Source of the DNA: Petrolisthes cinctipes
Lineage: Eukaryota; Arthropoda; Malacostraca; Decapoda; Porcellanidae
Assembly (NCBI GenBank): GCA_033782935.1
Contig: JAWQEG010004702.1
Span: 62,001-126,000 of the forward strand
DNA length: 64,000 nt
Direction of reading: 5' to 3'
Position 1 is the stretch's first letter; the number at the start of each line of letters is the position of its first letter. The position numbers were made by a program, and so were the translations under genes. Below the pieces are notes generated by a model that was not told where the DNA came from, made no database searches, and saw only the letters and a program-made list of their open reading frames with translations. Positions 39,357 to 49,129 of this stretch are shown here, one piece after another.

Positions 39357-39500
39357 GATATTTCTCTTCACACAGTGTTAATGTGTGTGTAATTTCTCAG
39401 ACACACACACACAATATATTAATACATGTGTTTGTGTGTGTGTAATTTGTTTCACACACAAAGGATTACAACAACAATCAGGGGATAATACAATTTTGGT
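39357..39500. repeat. (GT)n/(CA)n short microsatellites
   Basis: Alternating GTGTGTGTAATTTCTC and ACACACACACAC stretches. Confidence 0.75.
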
Positions 39501-39501
39501 A

Positions 39502-39786
39502 CATCCACAATCAAATATCCACCAACACTTTCCTTCCATCGTACAAATAAATCAGTATCATATCAAAATATAATCATACAACAACACCTTACGTCAACTC
39601 AATCCCATCAATTATTATTATTATGAGGTGCTGCAAAGTCATACACGTGTTGTTCTTTATTACCAAGATATTTATTATTATTATTATTATTATGAGGTGC
39701 TGCAAAATTATATACATGTTGTTCTTTATTACCAAGATATTTACTACGATGGAAGGAAAGTGTCGGTGGATATTTAATTGTGGCTG
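39502..39786. mobile_element. MITE-2 copy ii with internal duplication
   Basis: Same ends as 18394-18606, TA on both sides. The interior block TTATGAGGTGCTGCAAA...TTACCAAGATATTTA is present twice, separated by (ATT)n. Confidence 0.92.
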
Positions 39787-39802
39787 TACATTTGAGCTTC
39801 TT

Positions 39803-40010
39803 GATTCCTTCAAAGTCTGCCAGGAAACAACAGGACCAAGAGTGAGAAAAACAACAATGGTGTCCTGTTATTTTTGTTTGGAATAGTTTTAAGGGGGAAG
39901 TTTTGTGTTGGTAAATCTGGAACCACTGAATCCTCCAAACTATTCCAAGCAACAGAACTCCATTATTTTTGCTCTTCTGGTCCTGTTTCCTGACATACTT
40001 TGGAGGAATC
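39803..40010. mobile_element. Foldback element (ends GATTCCTTCAAAGTCTGCCA)
   Basis: Arms of ~40 bp: GATTCCTTCAAAGTCTGCCA GGAAACA...CAGGACCAAGAG at the left and the inverse ending CATACTTTGGAGGAATC at the right, with inner inverted blocks too (TTTGGAATAGTTT / AAACTATTCCAAG). Unknown family. Confidence 0.75.
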
Positions 40011-40047
40011 ATGGCACTCCAATGTAACAAAAAAGAATTACCACCTT

Positions 40048-40300
40048 AAGGGGGTGCGGGAATAGGGGACAGGCTTGTGGGGGGAACTGGGAAGGTGCGG
40101 GAGTAGGGGGACAGGCTTGTGGGGGGACTGGGGGAGGGTGCGGGAATAGGGGGACAGGCTTGGGGTGGGTAGAAAGCCTGTCCCCTATTCCCGCACCCCC
40201 CCAAGCCTGTCCCATATTCCCGCACCCCCCCCCCCCCGACCCCCCCAAGCCTGTCCCATATTCCCGCACCCCCCCCAAGCCTGCACCCCCCCCCACAGGT
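40048..40300. repeat. G-rich/C-rich palindromic minisatellite, copy 2
   Basis: G-rich half GGGGGTGCGGGAATAGGGGA CAGGCTTG (40048-40170) facing a C-rich half CCTGTCCCATATTCCCGCAC (40178-40300). Confidence 0.92.
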
Positions 40301-40440
40301 ATAAAATTATCATTGATGTTATCATTATATTTCTGTGTATAATAATAACATCAACAATTTATATTTGAACCCAACACCATAACAGGTATAAAATAATTAA
40401 TATATTTTCCTGGTGGTGGAAATATGAAACATAGATAATT
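40301..40440. other. Non-coding spacer
   Basis: CACAGGTATAAAAT occurs at ~40295 and again at ~40382; nothing else noted. Confidence 0.4.
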
Positions 40441-41010
40441 ATAGGTGTTCTCTTTCTCTTTTCTTGTTGTGTGTGTTCTCTTCTCTCGTTAGTTGTGTGT
40501 GTTCTCTTCTCTCGTTAGTTGTGTGTGGGTTCTCTTCTCTCGTTAGTTGTGTGTGTGTTCTCTTCTCTCGTTAGTTGTGTGTTCTCTCTTCTCCTCTCGT
40601 TGTGTGTGTGTTCTCTCTTCTCTAGTTGTGTGTGTGTTCTCTCTCTCTTTTCTCTCGTTGTGTGTTCTCTCTCCTCTCCTTGTGTGTGAGTTCTCTTTTC
40701 TCTCATTGGTTGTGTGTGTTCTCTCTTCTCCTCACGTTGTGTGTGTTCTCTCTTCTCCTCTCGTTGGTTGTGTGTTCTCTCTTCTCTCGTTTGTTGTGTG
40801 CGTGTTCTCTCTCTCTTCTCTCGTTGGTTGTGTGTTCTCTCTCTTCTCTGTTCCCTCTCCTCTCTCGTTGGTTGTGTGTGTTCTCTCTTCTTCTCTCGTT
40901 GTGTGCGTGTTCTCTCTCTCTCTTCTCTCGTTGTTTGTGTGTTCTCTCTTTCTCTCGTTGGTTGTGTGTTCTTTCTCCTCTCGTTGTTGTGCCCTCTCTT
41001 CTTTTGTTCT
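40441..41010. repeat. CT/GT-rich minisatellite (TTCTCTTCTCTCGTTGGTTG unit)
   Basis: More than 15 units of about 25-40 bp: GTGTGTGTTCTCTCTTCTCT CGTTGGTT. It keeps long frames open on both strands (Cys/Leu/Ser-rich one way, Arg/Glu/Thr-rich the other); these are artefacts. Confidence 0.92.
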
Positions 41011-41071
41011 CCTCTCACCTGTAAAGCAGTGATGATATTAACATTTAAACCTTTTGTAGTGAGTGCACATA

Positions 41072-41585
41072 TCTAAATCCAATTAAAGGGAGAGTCCCGT
41101 AGTTTTTAAAAAATTTGAGGGCCCTTACTGGAGCTCTATGAATGCTCCAAAATACAGTCAATTCTCATTTTACACTGGGATGATGTATGTGAAATAGTGT
41201 GTGTGTAATGAATGTATGTACTGCAAACACTTATTGTACACTATATTAAACACCCATAATACCAGTGTACTGTACAATGAGGGTTTTCTATACACAGTTT
41301 CATTACACACATTACATTACACACCCAATATACAAGTGTAAAATGAGAGTTAACTGTATCTAAATCCAATTAATGGGAGAGTCCCGTAGTTTAAAAAAAA
41401 TTAATGGTCCCTTACTGGAGCTCTATAAATCTTCCAAAATAATCCAGGCCACAGAACCCTTCAGTATTTCTAATAGGGAATCTGTCTGTTGCCCGGAGTA
41501 GTTTGGAGAATTCATAGAGCACCAGTAAGGACTCTCAAATTTCTTTTAAAACTACGGGAGAGAGTCTCTTGGTGAATTGAAAGGC
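41072..41585. mobile_element. Foldback element with duplicated left arm, holding MITE-1 copy iii
   Basis: TCTAAATCCAATTAAAGGGA...GAGCTCTATGAATGCTCCAA (41072-41150) is repeated at 41361-41440, and the inverse of the arm lies at 41500-41585 (AATTCATAGAGCACCAGTAA...CTACGGGAGAGAGTC). MITE-1 sits between the two direct copies. Confidence 0.75.
41155..41356. mobile_element. MITE-1 copy iii, TA-flanked, single internal unit
   Basis: CAGTCAATTCTCATTTTACA to its inverse; TA at 41153-41154 and 41357-41358. Only one GTACTGTACAATGAGGGTTT unit, against three in copies i and ii. Confidence 0.93.
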
Positions 41586-41632
41586 TACTGATTCCTCCTA
41601 CCTGTGCTACTAAACAGATGCATTCATTGGTA

Positions 41633-41845
41633 CAGCCACAATCAAATATCCACCAACACTTTCCTTCCATCGTAATAAATATCTTGGTAATGAAGAACAA
41701 CACGTGTATGATTTTGCAGCACCTCATAATAATAATTGAGGGGGTTGAGTTGACGTAAGGGGTTGTTGTATGATTATATTTTGATATGATACTAATTTAT
41801 TTGTACGATGGAAGGAAAGCGTCGGTGGATATTTGATTGTGGCTG
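41633..41845. mobile_element. MITE-2 copy iii, TA-flanked
   Basis: Same ends as 18394-18606; interior in the opposite direction. TA at 41631-41632 and 41846-41847. 213 bp, the same length as copy i. Confidence 0.93.
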
Positions 41846-41847
41846 TA

Positions 41848-42076
41848 AAGTACACTCACCATTCTTGCATTATGAGGTAGTCAGTACACTTGTGAAGTTC
41901 ATGGGAGGTAGTAGTAGTAGTAGTCTATCCTCCTCTATCCAAAACTGCTAAAACTTGGAAAATCCAATGTAGTGTGTGAAAATCCATCCTGAAAAACTAT
42001 ATACATATTAGTACAGCACTGTTACATGTTAAACTTCAGTCACCTGGGCAATACCTCACCCCTCACACAACACATA
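41848..42076. other. Unassigned; short (AGT)n
   Basis: GTAGTAGTAGTAGTAGT near 41910; otherwise nothing recognised. Confidence 0.35.
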
Positions 42077-42474
42077 GTGACGTGGTATAAATAAGGTGTG
42101 AGTCATCTAGTGGGACAGAAGAGAAGCTACGGTACCAACATCACCACCACGAAGCTCCACTGTCTCATCTAGTGTGTGTGTGTGTGTGTGTGTGTGTAAC
42201 TCCTCTTATCTCCTGATAGTGACATGTATAAATAAGGTGTGGATCATCTAGTCTGTGTGTGTGTGTGTTTGTCAACTGTATAGTGTCGTGTATAAATAAG
42301 GTGTGGGTCATCTAGTGGAACAGAAGAGAAGTTATGGTACCAACAACATCACCACGAAGCTCCACTGTCTCATCTGGTGTGACACACAATAATCTCAGGG
42401 CCTCACAAGAGTCACGGGCTATTGACACCCTACAGCCCCGATGTTGAGGTATAGAAAAAAAAAAAAATAAAATA
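42077..42474 (+). mobile_element. Cluster of SINE-like repeats (one full, two partial)
   Basis: Heads at 42077 (GTGACGTGGTATAAATAAGG), ~42220 (TAGTGACATGTATAAATAAG) and ~42283 (TCGTGTATAAATAAGGTGTG). The first two run into (TG)n; the third is full length and ends GATGTTGAGGTATAG with an A-rich tail. Same family as 5712-5903. Confidence 0.8.
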
Positions 42475-42977
42475 AACATGTATGAAATGGAGTAGCCTCA
42501 ATAAACTAGCACATGAAGTGAACTTTGTTTTCTCAAGAATTATAGTTAATTTCAATACAAGGGTGGTTCCAATACTTTTTTTGTTTTGTCTGTACTCATA
42601 CTTCATTACCCGATACTCACTTTGTAATGTTTAATGATGTTGTTGTTGATGTTCTCCCAGGACAGAATGGCCTCCACAGACCCCTGGTACACTCTGGTGA
42701 AAAAACAAATTAAAATAAAGGAGGGGCTGTATGTCCCTATATGTCTGTATGTCACTATATACCTGGACTACCAAAGCACATCCCAGGGAAATGGGACCAC
42801 AGCTTACTGGACCAGGGAGTCTAGATGTCCCTATATGTCTGGGTTACTGAAGCACATCTCCCTGGCTGTCGGAGGCCCCCAGACCCTGTAATGTTTAATT
42901 TTTTATGATAACTGATTAATTACAAATCTGATATTACACTCTTTCCTACTTGCAAATTATGAGTCAGACGAGATTAA
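42475..42977. other. Unassigned; short plus frame at 42634-42891
   Basis: An 85-codon frame (MMLLLMFSQDRMASTDPWYT...) contains a repeated TGTCCCTATATGTCTG phrase and no recognised domain. TTCTCCCAG before GACAGAATGG could be a splice acceptor, but nothing else supports an exon. Confidence 0.3.
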
Positions 42978-43580
42978 AGGTTGAAGTTCCTCAAGCTATC
43001 TGGCCGAACAGCCCCGAGCTCCTGAGGAAGGTCATGGCCTGAACCGGGCTCTCCCACAGTGCCCTCAGAGAGTGTATGTTGTGTTGTTGGTGAGTGTGGT
43101 TGTGTGTATTACAGTCTTCAATAATGTGTTTAATAGAATGTATGTTGTGTTGTGTTGTTGGTGAGTGTGGGTGTGTGTATTACAGTCTTCCATAATGTGT
43201 TTAATAGAATGGGGTGTTGTGTTGTGTTGTTGGTGAGTGTGGTTGTGTGTATTACAGTCTTCCATAACATATGTGTTTAATAGAATGAGGTGTTGTGTTG
43301 TGTTGTTGGTGAGTGTGGTTGTGTGTGTTGCAGTCTTCAATAATGTGTTTAATAGAATGGGGTGTTGTTGGTGGGTGTGGTTGTGTGTATTACAGTCTTC
43401 CATAATGTGTTTAATAGAATGGGGTGTTGTGTTGTGTTGTTGGCGAGTGTGGTTGTGTGTATTATAGTCTTCCATAATGTGTTTAATATAATGGGGTGTT
43501 GTGTGAGTGTGTGTATTGCAGTCTTCCATAATAGAATGGGGTGTTGTGTTGCATCCCGGACAGACATCTACAATGGATTG
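42978..43580 (-). pseudogene. LINE-B copy 4: C-terminal tail with zinc-motif minisatellite
   Basis: Minus strand: tail HSLRALWES-like (43070-42985) preceded by about seven tandem units encoding HSIKHIMEDCNTHNHTHQQ (43100-43560), some in shifted frames, one lacking part of the unit. It begins with GTT at the 3' end, like the other LINE-B tails. Confidence 0.87.
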
Positions 43581-43739
43581 AAGGTTTTACATAGTACCGT
43601 ACCAAACAAGTAGTGCACCTCTTTACTATAGTACTGTACCTTATAAAATAAACCACTGAATTGTATATATTCAACAGAACATTAACAAAGTCCCTGATAA
43701 TACTGGTATATACAGTACAGTCTGTCAATGATACAGGTA

Positions 43740-44111
43740 CAGTTGCCAAAAAAGAAATTGCGACAACTATTGATAGAACATTAAATATATTAATGTCCAT
43801 AGTTGTTTGTAGGGATTATAAGTATGTATTACAGAAGGATATATATATTTCCTTCTGTTATACATACTTATAGTCCATACAAATACAGAACGATATGTAT
43901 ATTTCCTTCTGTTATACATGCTTATAGTCCATACAAATACAGAAGGATATGTATATTTCCTTCTGTTATACATACTTATAGTCCATACAAATACAGAAGG
44001 ATATGTATATTTCCTTCTGTTACACATACTTATAGTACATACAAATAGTTGTGGATATTACTATGGTTAAAGTTCCATCAAGATTTGTCACAAAACCTTT
44101 TTTGGCAACTG
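43740..44111. mobile_element. MITE E1 (ends CAGTTGCCAAAAAAG), TA-flanked, containing a minisatellite
   Basis: CAGTTGCCAAAAAAGAAATT at the left and the inverse CTTTTTTGGCAACTG at the right; TA at 43738-43739 and 44112-44113. Inside, 43815-44045 holds about four ~60-bp units with TACTTATAGTCCATACAAAT and ACAGAAGGATATGTATATTT, each partly self-complementary. Confidence 0.88.
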
Positions 44112-44113
44112 TA

Positions 44114-44293
44114 CCACACACTCGTTCAGTTACTCACAGTTTTAGCTGGTAGTAAAATCTGGAGTAGAAAGCAGGGTTATGTTACAGCAGATAATATTAG
44201 ATCAACCAATCACAATCACTTTAAGATAATCAACCCTGCTTACTACTCCACATTTTACCAGCTAAAACTATGAGTAACTGAGAGAGGGTGTGT
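44114..44293. mobile_element. MITE E2, palindromic, sharing TA with E1
   Basis: Arms of ~65 bp: TCAGTTACTCACAGTTTTAG and GTAGTAAAATCTGGAGTAG to CAGGGTT, with the inverse ending CTAAAACTATGAGTAACTGA. TA at 44112-44113 (also the right flank of E1) and 44294-44295. Confidence 0.85.
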
Positions 44294-44299
44294 TATGTA

Positions 44300-44693
44300 C
44301 AGTTGAGCAAGTAGAAAGTGCAGGTAATATATGAGGGATATATATGTTCACATCTGGCTACTGTCCATAAAATAAACGAAAAATCAAAATATATAAAAGA
44401 CATTTATTACACAAATTAAATATGCTATAGTAATTACTTTCTTCTAGACAATAGTACATATTTTAACATATAGTTGAGCAAGTAGAAAGTGCAGGTAAAA
44501 TATGAGTATATATATATATAATTATTATATATGTTCACATCTGGCTACCACTCAAAATTTCAGTCAGTCACTTTATATTGGTTCTGGAGTCTAAGTGATT
44601 CATTGATAAAAAATACCAGGGTTTACTACAAAGAACTGAAAGATATTGCAATATACACTCATATTTTTCTTGCACTTTCTACTTGCTCAACTG
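44300..44693. mobile_element. MITE E3 (ends CAGTTGAGCAAGTAGAAAGT), TA-flanked
   Basis: CAGTTGAGCAAGTAGAAAGT at 44300 and its inverse at the right end; TA at 44298-44299 and 44694-44695. The left 67 bp, from AGTTGAGCAAGTAG to CATCTGGCTAC, are duplicated at 44472-44556. Confidence 0.9.
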
Positions 44694-44721
44694 TACATCA
44701 TTCACAGACTGTACTTGTGAA

Positions 44722-45512
44722 GTTACTAATAGGGATGTACTGCCTGGGGAGTTGAATATACCGCATGACCAAAAATTCCAGTATCATATGAAACATCATA
44801 GCTTATTAGTAGTTGTTGTGTTCGCTCAATGTAAAAAAAACACATTACCTTTTGTCTATGGTACCAGTACACTATTATTTTGTCTTTGAAGTGATAAGTA
44901 TGCATTGTATGTGAATTATAATGACTGATTTTAGAGGCTTATTTGATTATTTCATTGTTTACGTGGCATAAGAGAGTTATATTATGTGTTGCTGGCTAGT
45001 TGTAAAAATAAAGGGGACTGAGGCAGGCAGGCAGGCACTACCACAATGTCTCATAATCTAACTGACATTCCAGTTACTTTAATAAATGAGACTCGCAATC
45101 AATTCCCAAAATAATCCCTCCTTTACAGTTAGTTACAAAATAAAATATACATTCTTCTGCTACTTATTGATAACCATATAATCCTGAGATAAGATAGCAA
45201 CAATGTTATAAGCATGACAAATAGTTAACTAGCCAGAAACACATAATAACTCTTATGCCACGTAAACAATGAAATAATCAAATAAGCCTCTATAGAAATC
45301 AGTCATTATAATTCACATACAATGCATACTTATCACTTAAGACAAAATAATAGTAGTGTACTGGTACCATAGGCGAAAAATGGAAAGGTAATGTGTTTTT
45401 TTTACAGAGTGAACACAACAACTACTACTAAGCTATGATGTTTCATTTGATACTGGAATTTTTGGTCATGCGGTAAATTCAAATCCCCAGGCAGTACACC
45501 CCTATTAGTAAC
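44722..45512. mobile_element. Long foldback element E4 (about 280-bp inverted arms)
   Basis: Arms 44722-45001 and 45227-45512 are inverted copies with small indels (for example GTATGCATTGTATGTGAATT, TTGTTTACGTGGCATAAGAG in both). The 225-bp loop contains GGCAGGCAGGCAGGC and no gene. Unknown family. Confidence 0.93.
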
Positions 45513-45529
45513 ACTGAAGGCATCTGTTG

Positions 45530-45596
45530 TTCTTTATTACCAAGATATTTATGACGATGGAAGGAAAATGTCGGTGGATATATATGATTGTGGCTG
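45530..45596. mobile_element. MITE-2 fragment (E5)
   Basis: Right ~67 bp of MITE-2, ending GATTGTGGCTG at 45596; TA at 45597-45598, immediately followed by a MITE-3 end. Confidence 0.88.
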
Positions 45597-45598
45597 TA

Positions 45599-45638
45599 CA
45601 GTCGGCAGTATAGGTTCGCTTCATTTCCACCTACATAT
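45599..45638. mobile_element. MITE-3 left part (E6), cut by the Gmr1-like LTR
   Basis: CAGTCGGCAGTATAGGTTCG CTTCATTTCCACCTACATAT corresponds to one end of 37510-37721. The interior part resumes at 52263 beyond the LTR element, so that element landed inside a MITE-3. Confidence 0.82.
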
Positions 45639-46822
45639 TGTTACGAACGGAGGGTAGAGATACAGTACAGTACTAGTCACTAGACTAGACTTACTCCAAA
45701 GTTAGCTATCAACAGAATAAAGTAGCACTGGGTGGCAGGTATCTGACTATTAAAGTTATGAATTATAAGTAAAAGTACAAACCCAGCCTGTATGAAAGAA
45801 TGCTAACTCAACCCTAAAGAGACCGTCCATACATATACCCAGATTCGGTTATAATGAATAAAAGATTATAAAGAAACTACTCTGACTTTCTATAATATAT
45901 AATGACAATATGAACTAACACAAAGACATACAAGTAACACAGAAAGAATTATAAATGAAATCAGGATTCCCAACTATGACAGAACGTGAGACAGAATTCC
46001 CAGAATATATAATACACTTACAATAACCACACAACTCACTACCACAGTGCCATCACTTCAATGCACAAGGCTCTAGGCACACACGTAAGCATAGAATTAG
46101 TCTCAATAATATTGGCACTTCACTAGCATATATGGTAAATAAACATCAATGCATCACACACATGTAATAATATAATAAAAAAATATCAATACCCAAATAT
46201 ATATATATATATAGTAATAATAGTAATAGTAGTAATATTAGTAATATGAGAGTGACCCCTAAGTTACTGTGAGAAGAAAGTAGAAATAAACAATTATACT
46301 TAACAAAAAATACGTCTGCGAGTCTCCTCCCGAATCTCACCACACTCAATGACTTACAAAACACAAGCTAGCTGTCCCAGTTCCCAAAGATATCTGAAGT
46401 AACAAGGCCTAAGCCTCGCCCTTATATACCATCGGCTCGACAAAGAAGAGCGTGCCGGTTTCAACAGAGTTAGGAGCGTCTCCAAAACCTGTTTGTAACA
46501 CAGACTTAAACACACTATACTCATATGTTCCCTCCCAAGAAACTATGGGAAGTCCCAAGTAATGAAAACGGACACTCATCACGCCACTTGCGAGAGAAGG
46601 CGAGAGAAAGCGCACGAATCTAGAGAACATAGCTGGTTATGACATACCCGACCTTACGACACCAACACTTAAAGAAAATGGAATAATAAGTGAATTAAAT
46701 TCGCACACAACACATCCGGGTGGGGGCCTCTGCCGCCACACTCACAACCACATCCACAATCACTGTCAAAAATAGATAGCAACACTTATAAATCAATAAT
46801 AATAATTCAGACACACGTAACA
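45639..46822 (-). repeat. Gmr1-like gypsy 3' LTR (about 1184 bp)
   Basis: TGTTACGAACGGAGGGTAGA to CACACGTAACA, TGTTACG/CGTAACA inverted ends. Partner at 51074-52262 with many small differences, so an older insertion. Minus-strand polypurine tract TTTGGTGGGGGCG adjoins at 46823-46835. Confidence 0.93.
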
Positions 46823-46914
46823 CGCCCCCACCAAAGAAAGAGTTTTCCTCTGGAAAATTCGTTCTTGGGTTTACAAAAGTTATGTACAACATGCAAAAAT
46901 CAAAAATAAAACAT

Positions 46915-47165
46915 TTAACTTCTAGATAGACAATCGGCTATCACATTATCAACACCTCTTATATGACGTACATCTAGGTGATACTGTTGGAGGAACAAAC
47001 TCCAACGGGTAAGCCTTTGGTTCTTGGCCCCCAAACTGTTCAAATACTTCAGAGGGTGGTGGTCAGTGTACACCCTAAGTATTGGTCCAAATGCAGGTAC
47101 ATACACAGCAAAGTGTTGCAGGGCGAGGATCAGGGCTAGGAGTTCCTTCTCTATAACCTGATGTC
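46915..47165 (-). pseudogene. Gmr1-like element RNase H remnant
   Basis: Minus: VIEKELLALILALQHFAVYV (the RNase H Glu helix), VYTDHHPLKYLNSL and RLTRWSLFLQQYHLDVRHIR, ending NVIADCLSRS. It is joined directly to the RT N-terminal segment; the first RNase H Asp is absent. Different frame from the upstream part. Confidence 0.88.
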
Positions 47166-49129
47166 ACAGGGGAACTCCAAGCACTTGCACACGGTGTTAT
47201 CAAGTTGTGGTCCAACATATACTTCAGCTCCTTCCGCAGCACTTCAATATGGCGTGGACTAACTCGGTAGGGCGGCAGCTTAACTGGCGTAGCCACGCCC
47301 ACGTCCACGTCGTGTTGAGTCCAGTCAGTCCTCCCAGGAACACTGGCGAACACCTTGCCATAGGTTGACATCAACTTCCACAGCTGCGCCACTTGCTCGG
47401 GAGGTAAATGCGACACCTTGTCCCGTAGAGTAGTCTCTGCTTCCTCATTGTCCACCCAATTACACTCTTGAAATTCACAAGTAACCTCTGCCACATCATC
47501 ATCATCTTCTTCCACAGCCACAGCCACAACATGCTGTGTCGTCACTGGAGTCTTCAAAGGGCGGTAGTACGGCTTTAACATATTCACATGGCACAACTGA
47601 TGAGACCTCCGCCGGTCGGGCGTCTTCACAAGATAGTCAGTCTCACCCAGCCTCTTCTCTACCACGTACGGACCTTGAAACTTGGCAGCCAGGGGTTGAC
47701 CTTGAAGTGGCAGTAGCACCAACACTTCATCACCAACTTGGAACTCCCTCCATCTGGCCTTCCGATCATACCACTGTTTCATTTTCCCTTGGGCTTCCTC
47801 GAGGTTCTTCTTCGCCTCTTCTCTAGTGTCACACAGACGGGTCTTGAACTCCAGGACGTATTGTAGAAGGTTCTTGCTAGTGTCGACGTCACTACTCCAT
47901 GCCTCCTTGACGATGCTCAAAGGACCTCTGACATGGTGTGCGAAGACAAGCTCATTCGGAGAGAAACCCAGGCTCTCCTGCGGTACTTCCCTCGTTGCAA
48001 ACAGTAGGAAAGGAACACCCTTGTCCCAATCCTTGGTGTGTTCCAAGCAGTATTTCCGCATCATATTCTTCAGGGTCTGGTGGTATCTCTCCAAGGCACC
48101 CTGGGACTCTGGATGGTAAGCACTGCTTCTAACATGTTTAACTCCCAACTCTTCCAAAGTCTGCTGGAACAGGTTAGACAAAAAATTAGAACCCCTATCA
48201 GACTGTATCTCATTAGGTAACCCAAACTTAGTACAAAATCCTAACAATGCTTTCACAACAGCCTTAGCATTCATAGTTCTGAGGGGAATTGCCTCAGGGT
48301 ACCTAGTACAAGGGTCTAATATAGTAAGAAGGTATTGAAATCCGGTAGAAGTGGTAGGAAGTGGACCCACTATGTCTATAATTAACTTTGAGAAAGGTGG
48401 TCCAATAGCAGGGATGGGAATTAGGGGAGACTTAGATGGTTTCTGGTTAGGCCGTCCCACAACCTGGCATGTGTGACAACTCCTCACATGCTGGTACACA
48501 TCAGCCCTCATGGCAGGCCAGTAAATTTCTGCCCTAAGCCGTTCAAGGGTTTTCCTCACTCCTAAGTGGGCAGCAAAGGGAATATCATGAGCTAGCCTAA
48601 TTAGTTCCTGCCTGCACACACTCGGCACAACTAACTGGTGTACATCCCTCAATCCCTCATCTACACTAGTATGAGGAGGTTTCCACCTCCTGTACAAAAC
48701 TCCATCCTTCTCATATAAACATGAACCCTTTTCTTCCCCCATATTTTCAACTGCCAGGCTCCTTAACTCTTGGATACCTAGGTCACTACCTTGCAAATCC
48801 TTAAATCTATCAACATCTACACACTCCAGAGACAGCTGCTCACTAGAGGCATCTGAAAAAAGATTAGTTAGAGAAGGATCGTCCGGTGATTCTCCATCAC
48901 CATCAACGTCCTCCACTGGTGGGTCGGAAGGAGTTACAACTGCCTCGGCTGCTTCCACACGCCAGCTCTCCTCCACCCTTGACATCGATCGGGTCACGGC
49001 ACATACAGGGAAGTTCATCTGGTCCTCTTCCTCCGCAACTTCGGCAGGTACAGGATCCTTGGTCATAACTGGGGCACTCACTTCCTCACCCCTAACCAAA
49101 TCATTCCCAAGTATTAGATCCACATTAGA
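47166..49129 (-). pseudogene. Gmr1-like Pol: integrase upstream of a truncated RT
   Basis: Minus frame: VDLILGNDLVRGE (protease end), acidic linker, then integrase: LAHDIPFAAHLGVRKTLERL and SCHTCQVV (HHCC), KLIIDIVGPLPTTST (Asp), NEIQSDRGSNFLSNLF (Asp), SAYHPESQGALERYHQTLK (Glu), GDEVLVLLPLQGQPLAAKFQ, HQLCHVNMLKPYY. The same frame continues, after an acidic stretch, into the RT start PVKLPPYRVSPRHIEVLRKE and LKYMLDHNLITPCASAWSSP, where it breaks off; the catalytic palm is missing. Integrase before RT within one continuous frame is the order reported for Gmr1-like Ty3/gypsy elements and not the usual gypsy order. Confidence 0.92.

Noticed and set aside
40515..41076. Long overlapping frames on both strands (Arg/Glu/Thr-rich and Cys/Ser/Leu-rich)
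   Set aside because: A CT/GT minisatellite keeps several frames open at once; simultaneous openness on both strands marks an artefact.
42634..42891. 85-codon plus frame as a host exon
   Set aside because: Contains an internal repeated phrase, no recognisable domain, and no splice partner; kept only as unassigned sequence.
46146..46892. Minus frames inside the Gmr1-like LTRs (also 51597-52070)
   Set aside because: They repeat in both LTRs but differ by frameshifting changes, have no domain, and lie in regulatory sequence.
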